Shown here: piece by piece, positions 16,089 to 25,162 of the stretch
Numbering within the stretch: the first letter of the stretch is position 1
Layout of the letters: every line of letters starts with the position of its first letter
Source of the DNA: Christensenella sp. UBA6345
GTDB lineage: Bacteria > Bacillota > Clostridia > Christensenellales > UBA1242
Length of the DNA stretch: 42,660 nt
Assembly (NCBI GenBank): GCA_002437945.1
Contig: DJSB01000021.1
Location: 1 to 42,660 of the forward strand
Direction: 5' to 3'
Translations under genes and position numbers: made by a program
Notes under the pieces: generated by a model
The model's input: only the letters and a program-made list of their open reading frames with translations
What the model was told of the DNA's origin: nothing
The model's database searches: none

Positions 16089-17567
16089 ATGAACAGTTAT
16101 GATATCTACTCCGATATTGCTAGACGTACTAACGGAGATATATATGTTGGAGTCGTAGGTCCAGTTCGTACTGGTAAGTCGACTTTTATAAGAAATGTAC
16201 TTAATACATTGGTAATACCCAATATTACTGATGTTAATGCTAAAGAAAGAACCATAGATGAGATGCCACAAAGTGGCGATGGTAAAAGTATTATGACCAC
16301 ACAACCAAAATTTGTACCTAATGAAGCGGTAGGTATTACACTTAATGATACTATCAAACTTAATGTTAGATTAGTTGATTGTGTAGGTTATCTAGTAGAT
16401 GGTGCAGTTGGACACACAGAAAACGACCGTCCACGTATGGTAAAGACTCCTTGGAGTGATACTGAATTGCCTTTTAGTGAAGCAGCAGAAATGGGTACTG
16501 ATAAAGTAATTACCAATCATAGTACTATAGGTGTTATGGTTACTACAGATGGTAGTATTACAGATATAGATAGATTTGGGTATTTAAAAGCCGAAGAAAA
16601 GGTTTATGCTCAATTGGTAAAGTGTGGTAAACCATTTGTAATTGTGCTTAATTCTCGTCAACCATATAGTGAAGAGTGTCAAAAACTTGCACAATCTTTA
16701 AGTGAAAAATATGGCAAAAAGGTATTACCAATCGATGTTAATAAAATAACTGAAGAAGATATTACTAATATATTCGCTAGTGTTCTTAACGATTTTCCTA
16801 TCGTGTCAGTTGATGTTAATATGCCTAGATGGCTTGGTGCTTTGCCTTATAATAATAAATACATTCAAGAGATTGTTAACGAAGTTACACAATTAACCAA
16901 CGAAAAGTCTAAAATAGGCGACTTTGATAATGGGGTAATATTGTTTAACGATAGTGATAATTTTGAAACTGTAACTAGTGTTAATATAGTGGCTGGGGAA
17001 GGAAAAGTTGTAATAGATATAGTACCTAAACCAGAATTATTCTATAGAGTAATTAGTGAAGAATGTAATTGTGATATCTCTAGCGATTACCATTTAATTA
17101 GTTATATCAAACAATTAACCGAAGCAAAGTTGCAATATGATAAATTTAAAGATGCTCTTAAACAAGTTGACGAAACAGGTTATGGCGTTGTTTATCCAAC
17201 TTTAGCAGATATGAAACTTGAAGAACCACAGATTGTTAAACAAAGTGGTAGATATGGCGTTAAATTAAAAGCAAGTGCACCTAGTCTACATTTAATGAAA
17301 GTAGATATTAATACAGAAGTAAGCCCTATTGTAGGTAGCGAACAACAATCTGCGGATTTAGTTAATTATTTGATGGCGGAATTTGATAATAATCCGCAAG
17401 GTATCTGGGAAACAAAAATGTTTGGAAAAAGTTTAAGTTCGCTTGTTAATGAAGGATTACAAAACAAACTTGTTTCTATGCCTAGTGAAGTACAGAAAAA
17501 ACTTCGTAAAACTTTAGGACGTATAGTCAATGAAGGAAAAGGCGGAGTTATCTGTATACTATTATAA
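16089..17567 (+). CDS. spoIVA: Stage IV sporulation protein A, spore coat basement-layer ATPase
   Basis: 492 residues, exactly the usual length. SpoIVA polymerises around the forespore using ATP and anchors coat and cortex assembly. The Walker A motif GPVRTGKS is at about 24-31, the sensor threonines at about 70-71 (IMTTQPKFVP) and Walker B at VDCVGY near 96-101. The C-terminus GGVICILL is the conserved end needed for membrane localisation through SpoVM. I start at the ATG 16089, preceded by GGAGGG; an upstream GTG at 16077 overlaps that site. A sigma-E promoter precedes it, consistent with mother-cell expression. This gene shows that the organism makes, or recently made, endospores. Confidence 0.97.
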   Translation: MNSYDIYSDIARRTNGDIYVGVVGPVRTGKSTFIRNVLNTLVIPNITDVNAKERTIDEMPQSGDGKSIMTTQPKFVPNEAVGITLNDTIKLNVRLVDCVGYLVDGAVGHTENDRPRMVKTPWSDTELPFSEAAEMGTDKVITNHSTIGVMVTTDGSITDIDRFGYLKAEEKVYAQLVKCGKPFVIVLNSRQPYSEECQKLAQSLSEKYGKKVLPIDVNKITEEDITNIFASVLNDFPIVSVDVNMPRWLGALPYNNKYIQEIVNEVTQLTNEKSKIGDFDNGVILFNDSDNFETVTSVNIVAGEGKVVIDIVPKPELFYRVISEECNCDISSDYHLISYIKQLTEAKLQYDKFKDALKQVDETGYGVVYPTLADMKLEEPQIVKQSGRYGVKLKASAPSLHLMKVDINTEVSPIVGSEQQSADLVNYLMAEFDNNPQGIWETKMFGKSLSSLVNEGLQNKLVSMPSEVQKKLRKTLGRIVNEGKGGVICILL

Positions 17568-17611
17568 TTTGGGTTAATCAATGATTTTCATTGTTAATCA
17601 TATTCATTCCG

Positions 17612-17639
17612 AAAGACGGTTTAAAAACCCGTCTTTTTT
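17612..17639 (+). terminator. Terminator of spoIVA
   Basis: AAAGACGG pairs with CCGTCTTT, followed by a T tract. Confidence 0.8.
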
Positions 17640-17642
17640 CTT

Positions 17643-17669
17643 TTGTATTTAAGTTATTTTTGATATAAT
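17643..17669 (+). promoter_or_regulatory. Promoter of the AlkD-like gene, probably giving a leaderless mRNA
   Basis: TATAAT at 17664-17669 lies only eight bases before the ATG at 17678, so the transcript should start at or next to the start codon. TTGTAT (17643-17648) is a possible -35 with a 15-bp spacer. No ribosome binding site is present. Confidence 0.5.
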
Positions 17670-17677
17670 TAAATTGT

Positions 17678-18361
17678 ATGATAGACACTATTCGTGAACA
17701 ACTTAATAAGTGTGCAGATAAAAAATTTCAAGAATTTAGCACTAAAATAACTAAATGTAATCACACTATGATAGGTGTTAGTATTCCAAAATTAAGAGCG
17801 ATTGCAAAAGAGATTGCTCATGATAATCCATACGAATTTTTAAATTCTAATCCACTAGAATACTACGAAGAAGTTATGCTTCAAGGTTTTGTCATTGGGT
17901 ATATGAAGGCTAATGATGACGAAAAATATGGCTTAATGGATAAGTATGTTAAAGTGATTAATGACTGGTCAGAGTGTGATTGTGTACTTTCTTCTCTTAA
18001 ATTTTTATCACACGATACTAATCGAACATATAATGTTGCATTACAATACATTGAAAGTAAGGGCGAGTTTGTACGCAGATTTGGTATTGTTATGCTTATG
18101 GATTATTGTTTGGATAAAGATTTAATCAATCAATCATTAAATGTTCTGTTATCAATTAAAAGTAGTGATTACTATGTTAATATGGCTGTGGCATGGGCAT
18201 TATCATTATGTTTTGTTATGGATTATCAGTTAACATATTCTAATTTTGTTAATTGTGATTTAGATACTTTTACTTATAATAAGACTATTCAAAAATGCAA
18301 GGAAAGTTATAGAATAACTCCACAACAAAAAATCGAATTATCCAGTTTAAAAAGAAAATAA
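17678..18361 (+). CDS. DNA alkylation repair protein, AlkD-like HEAT-repeat family
   Basis: A 227-residue all-helical protein of the AlkC/AlkD superfamily. Typical features are MIGVSIPKLRAIAKEI near the N-terminus, NDWSECD at about 104-110, FVRRFGIVMLMDY at about 130-142 and YYVNMAVAWALS at about 167-178. AlkD removes bulky or cationic alkylated bases without base flipping; many Firmicutes homologues like this one are untested and some may have other roles. It is a single gene between two terminators, with its promoter directly against the start codon. Confidence 0.85.
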   Translation: MIDTIREQLNKCADKKFQEFSTKITKCNHTMIGVSIPKLRAIAKEIAHDNPYEFLNSNPLEYYEEVMLQGFVIGYMKANDDEKYGLMDKYVKVINDWSECDCVLSSLKFLSHDTNRTYNVALQYIESKGEFVRRFGIVMLMDYCLDKDLINQSLNVLLSIKSSDYYVNMAVAWALSLCFVMDYQLTYSNFVNCDLDTFTYNKTIQKCKESYRITPQQKIELSSLKRK

Positions 18362-18391
18362 TTATGTAAATTTTTAACATAATACAATTAC

Positions 18392-18434
18392 AAAAAAAGA
18401 CTTAAGTATATATTTACTTAAGTCTTTTTTTTTT
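18392..18434. terminator. Bidirectional terminator between the AlkD-like and DUF2804 genes
   Basis: GACTTAAGTA pairs with TACTTAAGTC, flanked by seven A and ten T, so it serves both converging genes. Confidence 0.85.
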
Positions 18435-18439
18435 AACAA

Positions 18440-19498
18440 TTACCATTTGTTGTATACTTTTTCAGCAAAACCTAATAGATTGTTTATCTCAATTCGTTCG
18501 CCATTATCTAGCACGGCATAGCCTGTAAAGTAGCCAAAGACTTGATTTTGATTACTTCTTAATATCAGTGCATTAGTATCGGCATGACGATTAATTATAG
18601 GTGTAAAATTCATTTCAAAACGTTTATCATTAGATGTAAAAGTCCAATTAGAAAGATAATCATCTTTACCATCTTTTTTAGGTATATTAAAAGTAACTTG
18701 GTCGAGTTTATGTGCTTTTCCATCAAAGAATAACATATTTTCACTCGCATTGCTTGTGTCACCGAATCCGTATCCAATATTAAAACCGAATACTTTACCA
18801 TTAACTTCGCCCATACCAGCACCCCAGTACCATGTATTTTTGTATGTCCATACTCCACGTCCCCAGTCTAGTAGGGCATAAGTGTCGGATTGTTTTAAGT
18901 TGATTACTTCGTTGTTGATTTTTACTTCGCCATAAGCCTTAAATCCTACAATCTTTTGATTGTAATAGAAGGCTTTTTTATTTTCTTTGAATGGTGTGGC
19001 AATTACCATATTTTGTTTTGGTTCGCTAGTTAATGTTAAGTCTACTTCCAAAGATTTGTTTTTATCAAAATTAGGCATAAAACAATACAATCTTCTATTT
19101 TTACCATCGTGCAAGAATCGTATGTCGCACTTTTTATTTTTAACTATTATATCTCCAGTTTTTGATGAAGATGGCATATTAATATGTTCTTGCGTCTCTA
19201 GATTGGTATTTAATTTACCCATAGGGAATAAGGTCATTATAGATGTCGTCTTTTCAGTTTTGTCCTTAAATCTAATAACTGATGCTGACAACAATCCCAT
19301 GTAGGAATTATCTGCAACGGTTAGGGCAATGGCATAATCTTCATTATATACTAAATAGTAATCCCATTCTTTAATTTTTAATTTAGATGCTTTGATACGA
19401 TTTCTATCATATTTTAATAACATCTCTTTGCTATAACCAGCAATATTTAATTCGCCTTTGTCGTTATGCAAATCTAGTTCTTCTTTTATTTCTACCAT
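18440..19498 (-). CDS. DUF2804 family protein
   Basis: A 352-residue soluble protein resembling the DUF2804 family, a beta-rich fold related to lipocalin-like/hydroxyneurosporene synthase proteins whose role is unknown. Visible family-like parts include LLDWGRGVWTYKNTWYWGAG in the middle, GFNIGYGFGD soon after, and QVFGYFTGYAVLDNGERIEI near the end. No signal peptide or transmembrane helix is seen. I use the ATG at 19498 because GTGGAG lies just before it; a GTG five codons earlier is part of that site. It stands alone between terminators. Confidence 0.8.
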   Translation of the reverse strand: MVEIKEELDLHNDKGELNIAGYSKEMLLKYDRNRIKASKLKIKEWDYYLVYNEDYAIALTVADNSYMGLLSASVIRFKDKTEKTTSIMTLFPMGKLNTNLETQEHINMPSSSKTGDIIVKNKKCDIRFLHDGKNRRLYCFMPNFDKNKSLEVDLTLTSEPKQNMVIATPFKENKKAFYYNQKIVGFKAYGEVKINNEVINLKQSDTYALLDWGRGVWTYKNTWYWGAGMGEVNGKVFGFNIGYGFGDTSNASENMLFFDGKAHKLDQVTFNIPKKDGKDDYLSNWTFTSNDKRFEMNFTPIINRHADTNALILRSNQNQVFGYFTGYAVLDNGERIEINNLLGFAEKVYNKW

Positions 19499-19612
19499 AT
19501 ATTTAAACTCCACTTTTTTATTATTGTACCAAATTTTATATTAATAATATAATGATTTTTAATATATGTTATGTATTATTTAGTTGGATAAAACTTGTTA
19601 GGGTAGAATAGA

Positions 19613-19645
19613 ACAAAAAAAATAAGACACATTGTGTGTCTTATT
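19613..19645 (-). terminator. Terminator after the hypothetical gene at 19651
   Basis: AATAAGACACA and TGTGTCTTATT form an 11-bp stem; the A run on the forward strand gives a long T tract on the reverse transcript. Confidence 0.85.
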
Positions 19646-19650
19646 ATCTA

Positions 19651-20331
19651 TTATAATGTTTTTTCATCATTATTTGAGTTTTTGTTATTTATTGCTTTTG
19701 ACTCATTATTTTGACTAATGTTCTTTTTATGTGTTAACATTCTGTCTTGTTCTAAAGACTCTACATTGTTAGTGTTTTGAGACTTTGAAGTTAAATAGTC
19801 TTTTAATTCGGCCATATGACTATTGTTTTCTTTTTCAACAACAACTGACTTGCTTTCTTCATTGATTGCTTTAGGTGTATCGTCAAGTATTGCTTTTTTA
19901 GGAGCGGTAACTCTGCTTAAATTATCAACTAAAGCAGTTGATTTGATTACTAATTGATCTTTCTCTGTGTGTATATCTTTAGATAACATATTATCTATTA
20001 AATCCTTTGTTTCAGGGTATACTATTGCAGCACCTGATAGATAATGGTCTAAAGACATAACATATTTAATATCTTTAGGTTTAATATAACCACGACTAAC
20101 AGCATTGTAAACTAACATAAATTGACTTGCTAAATTGCGTTCTTCATGAAGTTCTTCACGCATAAATGCTCTAACGGCAATACCATTTTTTTGTAATTTC
20201 TTTAAAGCAGATTTTGCTTTAATATTAAACATAAGTTGTTGTACTTTGTTTACATTATCACTTTGATCTACATTGTAATAATAAATGTTTCTTAAATATC
20301 TTTCTAGTAATCTATTGTGTTTGATTATCAT
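19651..20331 (-). CDS. Hypothetical protein with a low-complexity polar tail
   Basis: 226 residues of unknown family. The first 130 or so are helical and basic (IIKHNRLLERYLRNIYYYNV, later VRAFMREELHEERNLASQFM). The last 80 are rich in Asn, Ser, Lys and Glu and probably disordered (ending NNESKAINNKNSNNDEKTL). No membrane segment is seen. The ATG at 20331 has AAGGAAGGA upstream; a start 13 codons earlier lacks one. A consensus sigma-A promoter and a terminator bracket it as a single-gene unit. Function unknown. Confidence 0.7.
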   Translation of the reverse strand: MIIKHNRLLERYLRNIYYYNVDQSDNVNKVQQLMFNIKAKSALKKLQKNGIAVRAFMREELHEERNLASQFMLVYNAVSRGYIKPKDIKYVMSLDHYLSGAAIVYPETKDLIDNMLSKDIHTEKDQLVIKSTALVDNLSRVTAPKKAILDDTPKAINEESKSVVVEKENNSHMAELKDYLTSKSQNTNNVESLEQDRMLTHKKNISQNNESKAINNKNSNNDEKTL

Positions 20332-20358
20332 ATAAATATCCTTCCTTTTTACGATAAT

Positions 20359-20387
20359 ATTATAATACATAATAATGTTAATGTCAA
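20359..20387 (-). promoter_or_regulatory. Sigma-A promoter of the hypothetical gene
   Basis: On the reverse strand TTGACA (complement of 20382-20387), a 17-bp spacer and TATAAT (complement of 20359-20364). Perfect consensus, 27 nt before the ATG. Confidence 0.8.
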
Positions 20388-20417
20388 TATGTGACTTTAT
20401 TGCAATATTGCATAATT

Positions 20418-20468
20418 TAAAAAAACATTAATTGTTATTGGTCAATCTCCAGTAAACAATTAATGTTT
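20418..20468 (-). terminator. Terminator after the HAD gene at 20474
   Basis: A 14-bp stem, AAACATTAATTGTT with AACAATTAATGTTT, and an A run at the left that becomes a T tract in the reverse transcript. Confidence 0.75.
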
Positions 20469-20473
20469 AAATT

Positions 20474-21241
20474 TTATTTTTCTCTTGTATTTTTTAAAGC
20501 CTGTGGTTGTATGCTTGGTCTAACCATTAGAGCAGTACCATATGTTTTATGTCTTGTTGGTTGTCGATGTTTAATTTGTGGGATTTCATCTAGTATTTGG
20601 GTTAGGTTGGTGCATACTGGTATCGAACTCTTCCATTTAACTCTGTCAGTATGATCAGTATTTTCTGGATTAATACATATAGTTTTGCAACCGGATTTGT
20701 GTGCCCACTCATCATTGTCTCCATTACCAACGAAGAACATTTCAGAAGAATTAAGATGATGTTTTTTCATATATTCTTTTATAAACTCTGCTTTACCAGA
20801 GAAATCATATTTTGTATCAATAATGCCTTTGACTTTTCCGTCTTTGTCATATACAAACTCATTTCCATTTATACTTGAACAATATTTAGCATTTTCTCCT
20901 AGCACAGTACGAATAACATCTTTGAAGTTACCGCTAACAATATGTATGCTGAATCCATTATCATGTAATGTTTTAAAAGTTTCTTGTATTCCATCAATTA
21001 GTTTTATTTCATCAACAATAGGTTTGATATGTTGTTTTGAAAGACCTTTTTTCATAAATTCTTCACAACTTAAATCACACCATTCTTTGTGATCAATTTT
21101 GCCCAACATAAATTGAATAAATAGACAACTAAAATAACTACCAGTGCCGGTGCTGTAACCTAAATCTTTCCAAAGCCTTTTCCATATATTAGGACTATCA
21201 TAAGTTAAAGTTCCATCAAAGTCGAATACAATTGCTGGCAT
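20474..21241 (-). CDS. HAD-superfamily phosphatase (HAD-IB type), copy 1
   Basis: A 255-residue phosphohydrolase. HAD motif I is DFDGTLT (residues 7-13), with nucleophile D7 and acid D9. Motif II is VSGNF, motif III lysine lies in GKAEFIKEY, and motif IV is GNGDNDEW. The helical cap between motifs I and II resembles the phosphoserine phosphatase branch. The substrate is unknown. A basic tail of about 30 residues after the fold (IKHRQPTRHKTYGTALMVRP...) is absent from the neighbouring paralogue. A tandem relative lies 60 nt upstream at 21302. Confidence 0.85.
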   Translation of the reverse strand: MPAIVFDFDGTLTYDSPNIWKRLWKDLGYSTGTGSYFSCLFIQFMLGKIDHKEWCDLSCEEFMKKGLSKQHIKPIVDEIKLIDGIQETFKTLHDNGFSIHIVSGNFKDVIRTVLGENAKYCSSINGNEFVYDKDGKVKGIIDTKYDFSGKAEFIKEYMKKHHLNSSEMFFVGNGDNDEWAHKSGCKTICINPENTDHTDRVKWKSSIPVCTNLTQILDEIPQIKHRQPTRHKTYGTALMVRPSIQPQALKNTREK

Positions 21242-21301
21242 AATATTACCTCCAAATTTATAGAATTATATCATACTGTTGTACAACTTTCAATACCTAA
21301 A

Positions 21302-21979
21302 TTAATTATTTAGTAGTAAAGGTAATAACTGTGTCATATTGGTTAAATGCGGTATGCTCATATGCCATTTGGTAGTGTCGGTGTGATTGGTATTGTCTGG
21401 ATTAATACATATAGTCTTACAACCAGATATATGTGCCCATTCGTCATTATCGCCATTACCTATAAAACATACTTCGCTAGGTTTAATGTTGTGTGTTGTG
21501 CAATATTCTTTTATAAATTGTGCTTTACCTTCGTAGTCATAATTAGTGCCTTCTATATGTGTTAAATAACCTTGGTCGTCATAGACTAATTCGTTGGCAT
21601 TAATCGTATCAAAACATTTTGCATTGTCTTTTAATGACTGTTTAATAACATCTACAAAATTCCCGCTGACGATGTTAAGACTAATACCTTTTGATTTTAA
21701 TGTAGATAAAAATTCGGTTAATCCATCGACAAGTTTGATTCGGTTAATAATATTGTTCATTATAGATTTGTGCATATGCTTATTTTTAAAAGATTGGGCA
21801 GTAACATCACACCAGCCTTGATAATCGATTATATTATCAAAGTACATTTGCATCTGACTATAATAATTGGACTTTGGGTCATTAATATCATAGCCAAGTT
21901 CTAGCCAAATTGCTTTCCATGTATTTGTACCTTTGTAGGTTAGTGTACCATCAAAATCAAACATTATTGCTTTAACCAT
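21302..21979 (-). CDS. HAD-superfamily phosphatase (HAD-IB type), copy 2
   Basis: 225 residues, clearly paralogous to the next gene: the same DFDGTLT, VSGNF, GKAQFIKEY and GNGDNDEWAH motifs, and a shared SGCKTICINP before the end. It lacks the basic tail. The pair arose by tandem duplication, but the two differ through most of the cap domain, so the event is old and their substrates may differ. Reverse-strand order is pepD-like, this gene, then copy 1, with short gaps that allow co-transcription. Confidence 0.85.
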   Translation of the reverse strand: MVKAIMFDFDGTLTYKGTNTWKAIWLELGYDINDPKSNYYSQMQMYFDNIIDYQGWCDVTAQSFKNKHMHKSIMNNIINRIKLVDGLTEFLSTLKSKGISLNIVSGNFVDVIKQSLKDNAKCFDTINANELVYDDQGYLTHIEGTNYDYEGKAQFIKEYCTTHNIKPSEVCFIGNGDNDEWAHISGCKTICINPDNTNHTDTTKWHMSIPHLTNMTQLLPLLLNN

Positions 21980-22007
21980 TATTTTCTCCTTTGTATTTTT
22001 GTATACT

Positions 22008-23384
22008 TTATTTTAAATTTAACATTTTAAGTATGGCATCAATCCATTTTTCTAGTTTAACTAACGAACTAATTTTCATACGTTCGTTTATGGTGTGTAT
22101 ATCATTAAGATCAGCACCTAGTGTTACACATTGTAATCCAGGTATATTGTTGGCAAAGACTCCACCTTCTAATCCAGCATGAATGTTAGATAGTTTTGGA
22201 GTGGATTCAAACAAACTCTTGTAAGTGTCTACACATATATCGGTAAGTTGTTGGTTATTAAGTGATGTGTATAGTGGGGCATAATTGGATTTAACTAGAT
22301 TAAATTTATATTCTTTGGCTTTAGAAATATATGCTTCTTTATATTCGTCTTGATTATCAAGATTACTTCTAAACATTGCATTGATTATTATTTTATTACC
22401 TACAATATTAATTTTTGCAAGATTGATTGAAGTAAGTGGTAATTGTGTGTTTTTGTCATAAACAAGTACTCCATTGTCAAATTTATTAATATATTTAACA
22501 ATATCATTGCTATTTTCAATAATATTACATTCTTTATTTTCATATGCGCATAAGTTAAATTGAGCATATTTTTCTTCAGGATAAGTTGTTTTAAATTGTG
22601 CTATATAGTCATTAAGTTTAGTTTCAACATTGTCGTCACTTCTAAATTGTACAGTACACGTACTAGGTATAACATTGTCTTTTGTACCACCATTGACACT
22701 TATTATATCTGCATTTATTTGGCTTAAAAATTTAAAAATTTCTTTTATAGCATTGGCTCTATTTTTGTGTATTTCTTCGCCACTATGTCCACTTAAACAA
22801 TTGCTTAATGTTAACTCATATACATTACATTTTTGTTGATTTAGTTTAATTTCTTTTTCTAATTCGAGAAATATTCCGCATGCACAAGATATAGTAATAT
22901 CATTACTTTCTGTACCATCTAGACCTAGCATATAGTCTGCTTGTATTTTTGAAAAATCTAGATTTTTTGCACCGTCCATAGATGTTTCTTCTTGAGTTGT
23001 AAATACTGCTATAATGTTAGGGTACTTTGAAGTATTATGTTCTAGCACATTAAGTATAAGTGCCACACCATATCCATCGTCTGCACCTAGTGTTGTATCT
23101 ATTGCAGTGATATAATCGCCTTGAATATATGTGTTAATTCCGCTTTTATCAAAATTAAATTTAGTTCCGATTTTGGATTCGCATACCATATCTGTATGTG
23201 CTTCAAGTATTACAGTTTTATCTTTTCCATTGTCTACATAAGCGATTACATTTTGGTACTTATCTTTAACTACTTTATATCCCATTTTGCTTATAGTTTT
23301 TATAAGCCAATTGGCGATTTTTTCTTCTTTGCCAGATGGTCTTGGGATTTTAGTTAATTGTAAAAAATATTGAAATGAGTTCAT
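22008..23384 (-). CDS. pepD: Aminoacyl-histidine dipeptidase, PepD-type M20 peptidase
   Basis: A 458-residue zinc dipeptidase of the PepD/Xaa-His branch of family M20. Metal and catalytic residues are visible: H63 in EAHTDMV, D65 as its catalytic partner, D102/D103 in LGADDGYGVA, E132/E133 in TQEETSMDG and D156 in GLDGTESN. The lid domain contains CLSGHSGEEIHKNRANA. The enzyme cleaves dipeptides, classically Xaa-His. I place the start at the ATG 23384 preceded by GGAG; an ATG 18 codons earlier adds a low-complexity Asn-rich stretch. No signal peptide, so it is cytoplasmic. Confidence 0.93.
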   Translation of the reverse strand: MNSFQYFLQLTKIPRPSGKEEKIANWLIKTISKMGYKVVKDKYQNVIAYVDNGKDKTVILEAHTDMVCESKIGTKFNFDKSGINTYIQGDYITAIDTTLGADDGYGVALILNVLEHNTSKYPNIIAVFTTQEETSMDGAKNLDFSKIQADYMLGLDGTESNDITISCACGIFLELEKEIKLNQQKCNVYELTLSNCLSGHSGEEIHKNRANAIKEIFKFLSQINADIISVNGGTKDNVIPSTCTVQFRSDDNVETKLNDYIAQFKTTYPEEKYAQFNLCAYENKECNIIENSNDIVKYINKFDNGVLVYDKNTQLPLTSINLAKINIVGNKIIINAMFRSNLDNQDEYKEAYISKAKEYKFNLVKSNYAPLYTSLNNQQLTDICVDTYKSLFESTPKLSNIHAGLEGGVFANNIPGLQCVTLGADLNDIHTINERMKISSLVKLEKWIDAILKMLNLK

Positions 23385-23654
23385 ATAATCTCCATTAATA
23401 ATTTTATTTATTTTATTATAATTATTATTCATTAACAAACAAATTTGATTATCTTATTATTTTTTCTGTTTCAATAAAAATCTATATTTAATTATTGCTA
23501 AAATAAAAATATACAAACAGCCTAAAGTATGTTAAAATTAGTTCAGTAATACAAATAATATTATTAATGATGTAATTGAACAATAATTCTACTATTAGTT
23601 GAGTAATTATTTAAGTAAAGTAAAAAAAATATTAATACATTGAATTATAAAAAT

Positions 23655-23691
23655 AAAAAAGACTAAACATTTTTATTTGTTTAGTCTTTTT
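23655..23691 (-). terminator. Terminator after the small XRE gene
   Basis: AAAAAAGACTAAACA pairs with TGTTTAGTCTTTTT; A and T runs on both sides. The wider stretch 23439-23711 contains no gene. Confidence 0.75.
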
Positions 23692-23711
23692 GTTAATTCA
23701 ACTAAAAGTTG

Positions 23712-23951
23712 TTAATCATCTAAATCATTTGTCCTGAATAAATCATCATTAAAAAAATCGTATAAAGTTATACCTAAACCGTCACAAATATATTTAATTG
23801 TATTGATACCAGGATTTTTACTTTTTCCATAGAATATGCTTGTAATAGTGCTAGGCTCAACACCGGATATAGTGCCCAATTTGTTGGGAGTGATATTTGA
23901 TTTTTTACATAAATCTATGATTCGTTGAGTAATTGCTTCTGTTGTTTTCAT
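23712..23951 (-). CDS. Small XRE-family regulator
   Basis: A 79-residue protein that is little more than a helix-turn-helix: KKSNITPNKLGTISGVEPSTITSIFYGKSKNPGINTIKYICDGL, the pattern of single-domain Cro/CI proteins common in Clostridia. It is divergent from the XRE-membrane gene at 24260. The gene-free region between them carries repeated TTAGTTGAGTT/AACTCAACTAA motifs, and another copy, AATTCAACTAAAAGTTG, abuts its stop codon. It may bind these, though no test is possible here. Confidence 0.8.
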   Translation of the reverse strand: MKTTEAITQRIIDLCKKSNITPNKLGTISGVEPSTITSIFYGKSKNPGINTIKYICDGLGITLYDFFNDDLFRTNDLDD

Positions 23952-24259
23952 AATAACTTTGCCTCTATTTTTTTATAGTTTAGCATTATGTAATTCAACT
24001 AATCGGGGATATATCCTTGACTTTTAATTATTAACTTGTAATAATGATATATACAGATATTTTTATACTATTTTATAGATATTTATCTTTATTTTCATTT
24101 TGTAAAATTTAATTTTAATTATATTAATTCTATTTTTAGTTGAGTTATCAACTATAAGTTTTGCAACTCAACTAAAAGTTTAGTTTTATAAGATGTTTAG
24201 GTTATAAAAATATGATAAAATTATTGTGTAAATTTCAAAAAGGGTAAAAGGAGATACTA
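23952..24259. promoter_or_regulatory. Gene-free region with repeated AACTCAACTAA motifs
   Basis: Copies on one strand or the other: AATTCAACTAA at 23992-24002, TTAGTTGAGTTATCAACTA at 24136-24154, and AACTCAACTAAAAGTTTAGTT at 24165-24185. Outside this gap are further copies at 23595-23604 and 23695-23711. The cluster just upstream of the 24260 gene looks like an operator for one of the two flanking XRE proteins. Confidence 0.45.
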
Positions 24260-25147
24260 ATGAATTTAGGTGAAAAGATTACTGAATTAAGAAAACATAA
24301 TAATTTAACACAAGAGCAATTGGGTAAAGAACTTAATATTTCTGCTCAAGCAGTGTCAAAGTGGGAACGCAATTTGTCTGAACCTGATTTATACGCTATT
24401 AAGGCTATGTCTAATATTTTTAATATTTCTATAGATGCATTAATCAATAATGACAAAGAATTAGAATTTAAAAATATAATAATTGAAAATAAAAGTGGCG
24501 AAAATTATGAATGCTCAAACTGTCATAAAAAATATGATAAATCAGATATTTATCAAATTGAACCAAATATTATTTGTAAAGAATGTAATAGCAAAGTTGA
24601 AAAACAAATTAATACTATAGTGACTGATGATGTTAATGTTGATACTGATAATAGCAAAGTCGAAGATAAAAATATTAAAAAGAAAAAATGGTTTCAATCT
24701 TCTTTATTAATCAAATTTATTATATCTATTGGTATATCTTTAATTCTTATGATACTTGGTTTTGTATTTGGCAATATTAATAATGTTGGTGATGTGGTTG
24801 CTACTATTGTTGGTGCTATTGTAATATTTACATTTTTGTTCCAGACTTTTTCAGAAACAATTATACAAGATATTGTCTTTGGGAGTTTTGGAAAAAGTAT
24901 ACAAATGCCGGGCATAATTTTTAGTCTTGATATTGATAGTATTATATTTATGCTTGCATACAAATTTATCATTGCACCATTGATTGTATTTATTGTTGGA
25001 GTAGTAGTATTTTTAGGTGGGCTATTATTGGCATTCATTATTAGTCCATTCACATTCTTTTTTACTTTGCCGGGTGTTATAGAAGATTGTAAAGATGACG
25101 ATAAGGATAAATTGAAAAATAATATAAAAAATATAGAAAAAGAATAA
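24260..25147 (+). CDS. XRE regulator with zinc ribbon and C-terminal membrane domain
   Basis: 295 residues in three parts. A Cro/CI helix-turn-helix covers about 1-62 (LTQEQLGKELNISAQAVSKW). A four-cysteine zinc ribbon follows at C85, C88, C106 and C109. After a charged linker, residues about 147-270 contain three to four transmembrane helices. Such one-component membrane-bound regulators could sense envelope conditions. AAGGAG precedes the ATG. The lipoprotein gene follows after about 15 nt, so regulator and lipoprotein probably share a transcript. Confidence 0.8.
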   Translation: MNLGEKITELRKHNNLTQEQLGKELNISAQAVSKWERNLSEPDLYAIKAMSNIFNISIDALINNDKELEFKNIIIENKSGENYECSNCHKKYDKSDIYQIEPNIICKECNSKVEKQINTIVTDDVNVDTDNSKVEDKNIKKKKWFQSSLLIKFIISIGISLILMILGFVFGNINNVGDVVATIVGAIVIFTFLFQTFSETIIQDIVFGSFGKSIQMPGIIFSLDIDSIIFMLAYKFIIAPLIVFIVGVVVFLGGLLLAFIISPFTFFFTLPGVIEDCKDDDKDKLKNNIKNIEKE

Positions 25148-25162
25148 TAAGGTGTGGTATAT

